This document shows positions 1 through 5,924 of a DNA stretch of 7,981 nt, in pieces. The first letter of the stretch is position 1. Every line of letters starts with the position of its first letter. Both the position numbers and the translations under genes were made by a program. The notes under the pieces were generated by a model. It did not search any database. It was not told the origin of the DNA and worked only from the letters and a program-made list of their open reading frames with translations. The stretch comes from Nanobdellota archaeon (GTDB lineage: Archaea; Nanobdellota; Nanobdellia; Pacearchaeales; GW2011-AR1): contig JAUYIO010000090.1 of the NCBI GenBank assembly GCA_030688225.1, positions 1 to 7,981 of the forward strand, in the 5' to 3' direction.

Positions 1-1046
1 ACAATAGCTGTTAAGATTATTAATGTGATTATTGAAAGAAGAGAATAATTTACTTTTTCCACCCTTTTGATTATGAGTTTTGATAGAAGTTGCGTTAAGA
101 AAAAAGAAATAATTCCGCTTATCAAAACAGTTGTTAAAATAATAATTAAAATTTCTGGAGAAATTTTTTGAACAATATCCTTTATGGCTGCCGCAGCACC
201 TGTTCTTGTTTTAGATATTGCGTAAAGAGATATGAATGAAAAACCCATGACAAGAGTATTTGTTGCGCCCAGCAGAACAAGAAAACCTTTTTTGTCTGTT
301 CTTGAAATTGTATTCCCTATTATTGCTGCTTGTCCGCTTCCTAATCCTGGGAGAAAACTACAGAGAGGAGATGCAATTAATGCCCCAATTAATGGTTTGA
401 AAATTTTTGTTTTTGGTTTTGTTATTTCTTGTTTTGTGATTTTTGTTTTATTTTTTATGCTTAGAATCAACATTGAACTCCCGAAGAGACCTGTTAGCAT
501 GGGGAGAAGAGGTTCTTTTAGCGATGAAATGTTTAAGACACACCAACCTAAAAATCCTGAGAGCAAGAAAACAACTAATGCTGAAAACTTGTTTCTTTCA
601 ATTGAGATTAAAAGTATTGATACTATTATGAGTAAGTATGGAATTATTGTTCTTATTGCGTTGTAAGTTTTTGAAATAATGAGGATGCTTGGAAAAGCAA
701 TTAAGATTAAAATTATTATTGCAGCCAAACCACCATAACATGTTAATGTAACTGCCTGATGACCTTCGCCTCTTTTTAATAATTCATGTCCTGGCAAAAC
801 AGAAAGTATTGTGTCTGAATCTGGACAACCAAGAAAAACCGAGGGGATGAAATCAACAAAAGTATGTGTGATTGCCATTGAAACTATGAAAACTGCTAGA
901 TAGATTGGATTAATGGATGCTAAAATGGAAGCAGACAAAGAAACCATTGAAACTCCCACGAGATTTATGTGGATGCCAGGAATTAAGCCTGTAAATGTTC
1001 CTGCAAGAATTCCCAGAATCACAAATAAAAAAATTTGTATAATCAT
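1..1046 (-). CDS. TctA/DUF112-family (COG1784-like) polytopic membrane protein, C-terminus cut by window edge
   Basis: I read this frame directly from the reverse strand: 348 complete codons from an ATG at 1046 with no stop before the window edge, so the C-terminus is missing. The protein is very hydrophobic, with about eight or more membrane segments. It carries two related glycine/proline hairpins: GTFTGLIPGIHIN (residues 16-28) and SFLPGLGSGQAA (about 230-241). Such paired signatures, one in each half, are typical of the TctA/DUF112 permease superfamily. The segment around residues 66-106 (FIPSVFLGCPDSDT, then LPGHELLKRGEG and YGGLAA) matches my memory of the archaeal COG1784 branch. Bacterial TctA is the large membrane subunit of tripartite tricarboxylate transporters. 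No TctB or TctC partner is visible here and the archaeal substrate is not known to me, so transport is inferred. The gene diverges from the tyrosyl-tRNA synthetase gene and has its own TATA-like box, so translation is probably leaderless. Confidence 0.85.
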   Translation of the reverse strand, partial: MIIQIFLFVILGILAGTFTGLIPGIHINLVGVSMVSLSASILASINPIYLAVFIVSMAITHTFVDFIPSVFLGCPDSDTILSVLPGHELLKRGEGHQAVTLTCYGGLAAIIILILIAFPSILIISKTYNAIRTIIPYLLIIVSILLISIERNKFSALVVFLLSGFLGWCVLNISSLKEPLLPMLTGLFGSSMLILSIKNKTKITKQEITKPKTKIFKPLIGALIASPLCSFLPGLGSGQAAIIGNTISRTDKKGFLVLLGATNTLVMGFSFISLYAISKTRTGAAAAIKDIVQKISPEILIIILTTVLISGIISFFLTQLLSKLIIKRVEKVNYSLLSIITLIILTAI

Positions 1047-1058
1047 TTGTTGAATACT

Positions 1059-1067
1059 TTTATAAAT
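1059..1067 (+). promoter_or_regulatory. TATA box for the tyrosyl-tRNA synthetase gene
   Basis: TTTATAAAT is centred about 26 bases before the ATG at 1089. That is the distance expected when an archaeal transcript begins at the start codon. No Shine-Dalgarno sequence precedes 1089. The box therefore favours 1089 over the in-frame ATGs at 1035, which overlaps the divergent gene and lies upstream of the box, and at 1074. Confidence 0.6.
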
Positions 1068-1075
1068 TATATAAT
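1067..1075 (-). promoter_or_regulatory. TATA box for the TctA/DUF112-family gene
   Basis: On the minus strand ATTATATAA is centred about 25 bases upstream of the ATG at 1046, again fitting a leaderless start. It abuts the oppositely directed box of the tyrosyl-tRNA synthetase gene. The two promoters share a 42-base intergenic region, and simultaneous occupancy by two TBP/TFB complexes looks sterically difficult. Confidence 0.5.
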
Positions 1076-1088
1076 GTTTATTGTGATT

Positions 1089-2099
1089 ATGGATATAGAT
1101 AAAAAATTGAATTTGATAAAAAGAAATACTGAAGAAATTATTGGGGAAGACGAATTGAAGAAATTGATAAAAGGAAAAAAACAAATTTCTGTTTATTGGG
1201 GAACTATGCCCACAGGGAGTATTTCTATTGCATATTTTTTTCCGATGCTTAAAATTGCAGATTTTTTGAAAGCAGGATTAAAAGTAAAAATTTTGTTGGC
1301 AGATTTACACGCAGAATTGGATGGAGTTCCTTGGGATTTAGTTGAAAAAAGATATGATTATTATAAGAGAGTAATAATTAACATACTAAAAATTATTGGT
1401 GTGGATATTAAAAAATTGGAATTTGTTAGAGGAAAGGACTTTCAACTGAAACCAAGATACATGGCTGATTTGCTTAAATTATCAACGATAACTTCAATAA
1501 CTGATGCAACCAAATCTGCTTCAGAAGCAGTTAAAACTGCAAGAGGAGATGTTAAAGTTTCTGGAATAATCTATCCCTTGATGCAGGCTTTGGATGAGGA
1601 ATTTCTTGGCGTAGATATACAGTTTGCAGGAACAGACCAAAGAAAAATAATGGTTTATGCAAGAGAATTTTTACCAAAAATAGGTTATAAAAAAAGAATT
1701 GAAATTATGAATCCTATGATACGTGGATTAGTTGGGAAACAAATGAGTTCAAGCATAGAATCAACAAAGATTGATTTATTAAATACTGAAGATGAAGTCA
1801 AAAGAAAAATTAACAATGCTGAATGCGTCTCTGGAAATCCTGATAACGGAATAATGGCGTTGTTGAAATATTTGATTTTTATAATAAAAGATAACAAAGA
1901 GCTTATAATTGAAAGGCCTGAAAAATACGGGGGAAATCTTGTGTATAAAAATTATAAAGAACTTGAGAAAGATTTCGTTTCAAAAAAACTTCATCCTCTT
2001 GATTTAAAAAATGCTGTTGCAAAAGAGATAAATAGTTTATTGAGAGAGTTTAGAAAAGATAAAAAATTGAAAGAGTTACATCAAGAAGCTTATTCTTAG
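1089..2099 (+). CDS. tyrS: Tyrosyl-tRNA synthetase (archaeal/eukaryotic type) with altered class I signatures
   Basis: The 336-residue product aligns from memory along its whole length with the catalytic core of archaeal and eukaryotic tyrosyl-tRNA synthetases, which charge tRNA-Tyr in the cytoplasm. Shared stretches include KIADFLKAG, ILLADLHA, YPLMQALDEE, DQRKI and HPLDLKNAV. Tyrosine-pocket residues appear intact: Y36, Y162, Q166, D169 and Q184. Both ATP signatures are altered. The HIGH equivalent reads SIAY (residues 46-49), where human TyrRS has HVAY. The KMSKS equivalent reads QMSSS (218-222) instead of KMSSS. The length suits the archaeal form, with no C-terminal EMAP-like domain. I chose ATG 1089 rather than 1035 or 1074 because the TATA box at 1059-1067 predicts transcription starting there and the family's N-terminus begins at about this point. 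The stop codon directly abuts the stop of the convergent GTPase gene. The family assignment is firm; full activity is not certain given the two substitutions. Confidence 0.92.
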   Translation: MDIDKKLNLIKRNTEEIIGEDELKKLIKGKKQISVYWGTMPTGSISIAYFFPMLKIADFLKAGLKVKILLADLHAELDGVPWDLVEKRYDYYKRVIINILKIIGVDIKKLEFVRGKDFQLKPRYMADLLKLSTITSITDATKSASEAVKTARGDVKVSGIIYPLMQALDEEFLGVDIQFAGTDQRKIMVYAREFLPKIGYKKRIEIMNPMIRGLVGKQMSSSIESTKIDLLNTEDEVKRKINNAECVSGNPDNGIMALLKYLIFIIKDNKELIIERPEKYGGNLVYKNYKELEKDFVSKKLHPLDLKNAVAKEINSLLREFRKDKKLKELHQEAYS

Positions 2100-3020
2100 T
2101 TATTTTGTTCTAAACTCAACAATATCTAAATCTTTTACAATGTGTTTTAAACCGACTTTTTGTCCAGGGAATTTTGATGAAGGACCCCATATTTTTGTTT
2201 CTTTAACTTTATTTGAAAATCCTTTGAGAATTTTTTCAGCAACGTCTTTTATTGTTGAGTTTTGATTTAAGACAATTGGTTTTTCTGATTTTTTATCTTT
2301 GGAATTAGGAGTTTTAGTGTAAATTCTTATTTTATTAAAACTTTTGAAGATTTTATCTTTTAATTCTTCAAGATTTTTTTGGGTTTGTGAGGAAAATAAA
2401 ATAAAGTTATATTTTTTGGATTGAAGGGTTGCAGATATTTTTCTTTTTTCTTGTTCATTTAATAAATCAATCTTATTGAAAACAATTATTGCTTTCCCTT
2501 TTGAATTCTCAAGTTTTTCTTTTATCTTCTTTATTTGTTCAATTTTATCAACTATTAGTAAAAGAGTATCTGCTGTGTTTGTAAGTCCTTTATCATAGAA
2601 TTCTGAATCTATTGGAGGATTTTCAATTAACTGAATGTTTGTATTGGAGTAATTCATCATTCCAACAAGAGGTGTTTTTGTTGCGAATTTTACTTCAGTT
2701 ATTTCAGGATTTACATTTGTTAAAGAGTTCAATATTGATGATTTTCCTGAATTTGAAAAGCCCACAAGAATTGCCTGCATTTCTTCTTTTTTTATTCCTT
2801 GTTTAGAGCCTGAACTACGTTTAAGGTTTTTTGATTTTTCTTCTTTTTCTTTTAATTTTTTTAAACGAGTTTTTAGTTGAGCCCGTAGATTTTCTCCTCC
2901 TTTGTGTTTTGGAGCAAAAGAAATCATTTTTTCAAGAGTTTTTATTTTTTCTTCAGGAGTTTGGGCTAATAAGTGTTCTTTTTCTGCTGCAAGAAAATCT
3001 GGATGTGCATTTATTGGCAT
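2100..3020 (-). CDS. TGS-domain GTPase related to the DRG/Obg group
   Basis: The 306-residue protein has three parts. First comes a charged helical N-terminus (residues 1-80) opening with MPINAHPDFLAAEKE, a family-typical start. A G domain follows: Walker A GFSNSGKSS (87-95), a switch I threonine near FATKTP (112-117), NKID (182-185) and a G5-like SSQ (210-212). The last part is a TGS domain (231-304) beginning IRIYTKTP, with the WGPSSK and VGLKH elements seen in DRG proteins. Relatives in this group act with ribosomes, so a role in translation or ribosome function is likely. At the G3 site, where DRG proteins have DLPG, this one has ENPP (133-136), so water activation or magnesium binding may differ. 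The start is ATG 3020, not the adjacent in-frame TTG 3023: a GAGGTG Shine-Dalgarno sequence (3028-3033) lies 7 bases upstream. The stop of the 28-codon leader frame overlaps this ATG by one base (TGATG), suggesting translational coupling. Confidence 0.85.
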   Translation of the reverse strand: MPINAHPDFLAAEKEHLLAQTPEEKIKTLEKMISFAPKHKGGENLRAQLKTRLKKLKEKEEKSKNLKRSSGSKQGIKKEEMQAILVGFSNSGKSSILNSLTNVNPEITEVKFATKTPLVGMMNYSNTNIQLIENPPIDSEFYDKGLTNTADTLLLIVDKIEQIKKIKEKLENSKGKAIIVFNKIDLLNEQEKRKISATLQSKKYNFILFSSQTQKNLEELKDKIFKSFNKIRIYTKTPNSKDKKSEKPIVLNQNSTIKDVAEKILKGFSNKVKETKIWGPSSKFPGQKVGLKHIVKDLDIVEFRTK

Positions 3021-3106
3021 CAAAAGACACCTCGCGGTTTCTTTTGTAAGTTTCCCTTCCCGTATTTGAATGGCGATATTTTTAATTGCCTCCGATGATA
3101 TCGCAT
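3020..3106 (-). CDS. Possible 28-residue basic leader peptide upstream of the GTPase
   Basis: A short frame begins with MRYHRRQLK and ends with KKPRGVF. Its TGA overlaps the GTPase ATG by one base. Its ATG at 3106 lies about 26 bases after the centre of a minus-strand TATA-like box, so it could be the leaderless first gene of a two-gene transcript. The peptide is very basic, with nine Lys/Arg in 28 residues. I do not recognise it. It could instead be untranslated leader, because the same bases form a hairpin and the GTPase frame also stays open through here without a usable start codon. Confidence 0.35.
   Translation of the reverse strand: MRYHRRQLKISPFKYGKGNLQKKPRGVF
3028..3033 (-). promoter_or_regulatory. 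Shine-Dalgarno sequence of the GTPase gene
   Basis: The minus strand reads GAGGTG followed by seven bases and then ATG (3020). It matches the anti-Shine-Dalgarno end of archaeal 16S rRNA. It fixes the GTPase start at 3020 and implies that the gene is not first on its transcript, unlike its apparently leaderless neighbours. Confidence 0.65.
3073..3104 (-). repeat. Inverted repeat (7-bp stem, 18-base loop) in the GTPase leader
   Basis: GCGATAT at 3073-3079 and ATATCGC at 3098-3104 are perfect complements around an 18-base loop. On the minus-strand transcript the hairpin would lie at the very 5' end, just after the predicted start of transcription. Its loop exposes CGGAGGC, which resembles a Shine-Dalgarno sequence. 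It may regulate translation of the GTPase or be chance; no known riboswitch class is recognisable. Confidence 0.4.
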
Positions 3107-3127
3107 AGTTGTTTCTTCTCCTTTGGA

Positions 3128-3136
3128 ATATATATT
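3128..3136 (-). promoter_or_regulatory. TATA box for the GTPase transcript
   Basis: An AATATATAT run on the minus strand is centred about 26 bases before 3106, predicting transcription to start at or next to the ATG of the short leader frame. A second candidate is the near-palindromic box at 3153-3159, which could also fire leftward and would give a leader containing AAGGAG ahead of 3106. Confidence 0.45.
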
Positions 3137-3152
3137 TGATACCTTAATAAAC

Positions 3153-3159
3153 TTTATAA
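3153..3159 (+). promoter_or_regulatory. TATA box for the glycosyltransferase gene
   Basis: TTTATAA is centred about 26 bases before the ATG at 3182, and no Shine-Dalgarno sequence precedes that ATG. This fits a leaderless start. The surrounding CTTTATAAG is nearly symmetrical, so it could also direct leftward transcription. Confidence 0.55.
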
Positions 3160-3181
3160 GTTTGCTCTGTAAGAAAAACTT

Positions 3182-5080
3182 ATGAATATTCTGGTGATAA
3201 AAACAGGTGCTCTTGGAGATGTGGTTAGGACAAGTTTTATTGCTCAGGCATTGAAGGATAAATACAAAAAACAGAATCCTAAAGTTTTTTGGATTACATC
3301 TCAAAAGGCAATTTCTTTGTTTATTAATAATCCTTACATCTCAAAAGTTGTTTCAAGCGAAGAAAAAAATTCTCTTAGAGGAATTTATTTTGATTTGATT
3401 TTGAACCTTGAGGAGGACGAAGAAAATGCAAGATTTGTCTCTTCTCTTAATCGTGGAAAAATTATTGGAGTTTTCTTCAATGGAGGAAAAATTGATTATA
3501 CTTCTGACACTTCTTTTTGGTTTGATACTTCTTTGATTAGTAAAAAAGGGAAGAAGAAAGCAGATGTTTTGAAGAAAAAGAATAAGAAAACTTATCGCCA
3601 GATTCTTTCAGAAATTATTGGGATTGAGAATCATGAAAAATATGAACCCTTCTTGAGATTAAATAAATTGCAGAGAGATATTGCGAATAATTTTTTGAGG
3701 AGATATACTCTATCAAAAACAGATTTTATTGTGGGTTTGAATCTTGGTTCTGGGGAAAGATGGCCTAAGGATTTACCAATAAAGACGGCTGTGGAATTAA
3801 TTGATGGAATTAGTGAAAATTTTAATGCCAAAATTTTGCTTTTTGGAGGACCTCAAGAAGAAAGGAGAAATATGGAAATTCTTGCAAAGAGCAAATCTCC
3901 TGTAATTGCAACAGGTTCTGGGAATAATCTTTTAGAATTTCCTGCTTTGGTTAGTTTGTGTAATTTTTTTATAACTACTGATACTCTTGGATTGCATGTG
4001 GCTCTTGCATTGAAGAAAAAAACAATTTCTTTGATTGGCCCTACTTCTCACACAGAGATTGATATGTATGGGCTTGGAGAAAAAATAATTTCAAAATCAA
4101 ATTGTCTCTGCTGTTACGATGAAAAATGTAGAAGCATGGAAAAAATTTCTGCAACAGAGATTTTAAGGAAGATGAAAGAAATGCTTGATTTTAAAATCTC
4201 ACTAATAATCACAGGGTTTAAGGAGCCCAAAATTGGAAAGGCAATAGAATGTGCATTGAACCAAAAAACCAACTATGATTATGACATAATTGTTTCTGCT
4301 CCTGATGAACAGACTTTGGAGATGGCCAGAGAATATTCAAAAAAAAATAAAAAAATTAAACTTTTTAAAGATCCTGGGAAAGGGAAAATGTTTGCGTTGA
4401 ATATGATTATTAGCAAATCTAATAAAAATGATCTTCTGATTCTAACTGATGGAGATGTTTATATTAGTGAAAATTCTGTGGAAGAGATTACTAATCTATT
4501 CTTGGATCAAGAAATAGGTTGCGTAACAGGAAGACCAACCCCTATAGAATCCAAAAATACTCGGTATGGGTATTGGGCGAATTTTCTTTTTGATGCTGCA
4601 CATAAATTGCGTAAGAAGGCATTTGAACGACATGATTTTCTTGAATGTTCTGGTTATTTGTGGGCATTTAGAGGAGATAATTCTTTGAGAATTCCTTTGG
4701 ATACTGCAGAGGACGCAATTATTCCTTATTATCTTTGGGAAAAGGGTTACAAAATTGGATATGCAGAGAACGCAAAAGTTTTTGTGAAGAATGTTGAAAA
4801 TTGGAAAGATTGGATCAAACAAAAAGTGAGGACAAGCAAAGCTCACGAAACTATTGATAAATACGCTGACACTAAAACCACACCACGAGTTAAAACTTTT
4901 AAAACAGAATCAAAAGGAATTTATGATTTGTTTAAATATCCTAAAAACATCAAGGAATTTTATTGGTCTAATTTGCTCGCTTTATCAAGAGTTTATATGT
5001 GGGGACTTGTATTTTATAATTCTAAAATAAAAAAATTTGAAAGCGTTGATAATTGGGAGAGAATTGAAAGTGCGAGGTGA
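3182..5080 (+). CDS. Fused glycosyltransferase: N-terminal GT9 (heptosyltransferase-like) and C-terminal GT2
   Basis: This 632-residue protein holds two glycosyltransferases. Residues 1-335 look like family GT9 (heptosyltransferase fold). They show KTGALGDVVRT (7-17), LNLGSGERWPKDLP (186-199), LLFGGPQEE (219-227), the donor-site region TTDTLGLHVALALKKK (265-280) with IGPTSHTEIDMYG, and a CxxCYxxxC cluster (C308, C311, C316) typical of one bacterial GT9 branch. Residues 336-560 form a GT2 domain: ISLIITGFKEP (339-349), the metal-binding DGD (423-425), CSGYLWAFRGD (489-499), the catalytic-base region TAEDA (508-512), and QKVR (547-550) in place of QxxRW. A tail with aromatic-rich FYWSNLLALSRVYMWGLVF (593-611) may touch the membrane and ends with DNWERIES. 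There is no signal peptide, so it should act on the cytoplasmic face, probably adding two sugars to a surface glycan or lipid. The donors are unknown. A phosphatase gene follows 34 bases downstream. Confidence 0.88.
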   Translation: MNILVIKTGALGDVVRTSFIAQALKDKYKKQNPKVFWITSQKAISLFINNPYISKVVSSEEKNSLRGIYFDLILNLEEDEENARFVSSLNRGKIIGVFFNGGKIDYTSDTSFWFDTSLISKKGKKKADVLKKKNKKTYRQILSEIIGIENHEKYEPFLRLNKLQRDIANNFLRRYTLSKTDFIVGLNLGSGERWPKDLPIKTAVELIDGISENFNAKILLFGGPQEERRNMEILAKSKSPVIATGSGNNLLEFPALVSLCNFFITTDTLGLHVALALKKKTISLIGPTSHTEIDMYGLGEKIISKSNCLCCYDEKCRSMEKISATEILRKMKEMLDFKISLIITGFKEPKIGKAIECALNQKTNYDYDIIVSAPDEQTLEMAREYSKKNKKIKLFKDPGKGKMFALNMIISKSNKNDLLILTDGDVYISENSVEEITNLFLDQEIGCVTGRPTPIESKNTRYGYWANFLFDAAHKLRKKAFERHDFLECSGYLWAFRGDNSLRIPLDTAEDAIIPYYLWEKGYKIGYAENAKVFVKNVENWKDWIKQKVRTSKAHETIDKYADTKTTPRVKTFKTESKGIYDLFKYPKNIKEFYWSNLLALSRVYMWGLVFYNSKIKKFESVDNWERIESAR

Positions 5081-5085
5081 TTAAC

Positions 5086-5094
5086 TATTTAAAC
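5086..5094 (+). promoter_or_regulatory. TATA-like box for the IMPase-family gene
   Basis: TATTTAAAC lies in the 34-base gap after the glycosyltransferase and is centred about 25 bases before the ATG at 5115. The phosphatase may therefore have its own leaderless transcript rather than depend on read-through. Confidence 0.5.
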
Positions 5095-5114
5095 CAATAT
5101 TATCTTTTGATTTC

Positions 5115-5924
5115 ATGAGAGATTATAGTAAGGAATTATCTGTTGCATTGAATCTTGTTAAAATGGCGGGTGAAGAAATAATGAAATCTTTTAAAAAAAA
5201 TAAAATTGTTGAAACTAAAGAGGATGGATCTCTTGTTACTTGTGCGGATATTGAGTCTAACAGAATTATTTTGAAAGGTTTAAAGGAGCATTTTCCTGAT
5301 GATGCGATTGTATCTGAAGAGTTTCCAAATAAAACAAGAGGAAGAAGAGAGTGGCATATTGACCCTCTTGATGGCACAGGTAGTTTTGTCTTTGGTTCTG
5401 ATGAATTTTCCATACAAGTAGGCTTTTGTGAAAACGGAAAACCTGTTTTAGGAGTTGTTTTCAGACCTGTTACAGGAGAAATTTATTATGGTGTAAAAAA
5501 TTGTGGATCTTATAAGATTTGTAAGAATGGAGATAAAGTTTTATTGCATGTAACAAATACTAAACCTGAAAATTTGGTTGCGGTTATTTCTTATAATGAG
5601 AAGACTCAACTTGAGACAGAGAAAATTCTTAAAGAAGTAGGAATAAAAAATTATTTTAAGTTTGGAGGAGCTGGATTGAAAATAATAAGTATAACAGAAA
5701 ATAAAGCAGACATCTTTTTTACCGTTGTTACTAATTCCAATACCTGGGATTTTTGCGCCCCTCAAATAATTCTGGAGGAAGCTGGAGGAATTGTGGAATA
5801 TGTGGACGGAGAAGAAGTTTTTTATGCAAATATTACACGATTTCCTAAAAATCTTGTTTTTGGAAAGACCAAGGAACAAATTAGATTAATTCAAAATTAT
5901 TTTTTACGAATTAATTCTTTTTGA
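5115..5924 (+). CDS. Inositol-monophosphatase superfamily phosphatase (IMPase/CysQ/HisN-like)
   Basis: The 269 residues match the usual size of the lithium-sensitive, magnesium-dependent phosphatase superfamily. Metal ligands look complete: D45 in TCADIESN, E68-E69 in VSEEF, motif A DPLDGTGSF (83-91) and motif B WDFCAP (211-216) followed by EEAGG (221-225). Members remove phosphate from inositol phosphates, histidinol phosphate, fructose 1,6-bisphosphate or 3'-phosphoadenosine 5'-phosphate. The spacing around GGAGLKIISITENKADIFF and the RPVTGEIYYG stretch remind me more of the CysQ/HisN side than of archaeal IMPase/FBPase, but the substrate cannot be set from sequence. The protein is soluble, with no signal peptide. 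It follows the glycosyltransferase gene on the same strand, so a role in sugar-phosphate or nucleotide by-product metabolism for glycan synthesis is a reasonable inference. Its last 28 bases overlap the convergent kinase gene. Confidence 0.87.
   Translation: MRDYSKELSVALNLVKMAGEEIMKSFKKNKIVETKEDGSLVTCADIESNRIILKGLKEHFPDDAIVSEEFPNKTRGRREWHIDPLDGTGSFVFGSDEFSIQVGFCENGKPVLGVVFRPVTGEIYYGVKNCGSYKICKNGDKVLLHVTNTKPENLVAVISYNEKTQLETEKILKEVGIKNYFKFGGAGLKIISITENKADIFFTVVTNSNTWDFCAPQIILEEAGGIVEYVDGEEVFYANITRFPKNLVFGKTKEQIRLIQNYFLRINSF

Noticed and set aside
232..666. Plus-strand open frame of 144 codons
   Set aside because: It lies antisense to the TctA/DUF112-type frame, which has clear family motifs and an unbroken 348-codon reading. 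The plus-strand translation has no recognisable domain.
1035..1088. Longer synthetase start at ATG 1035 (18 extra residues)
   Set aside because: The start overlaps the divergent gene, lies upstream of the predicted TATA box, and the extra residues do not match the family N-terminus; 1089 fits better.
3021..3023. TTG start one codon upstream of the GTPase ATG
   Set aside because: An ATG follows immediately with well-spaced Shine-Dalgarno sequence, and the family begins at that methionine.
3040..3110. tRNA-like text (ATTCAAATAC resembling a T-loop) in the GTPase leader
   Set aside because: The flanking bases do not form a T-stem, and no acceptor or anticodon arm can be drawn.
3107..3304. Longer version of the minus-strand small frame, starting at 3304
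   Set aside because: It runs antisense through the start of the glycosyltransferase gene and its promoter. Only the last 28 codons, after the predicted transcription start, are plausible.
4496..4846. Minus-strand open frame of 116 codons
   Set aside because: It is antisense to the GT2 domain, whose motifs are unambiguous, and the translation has no recognisable features.
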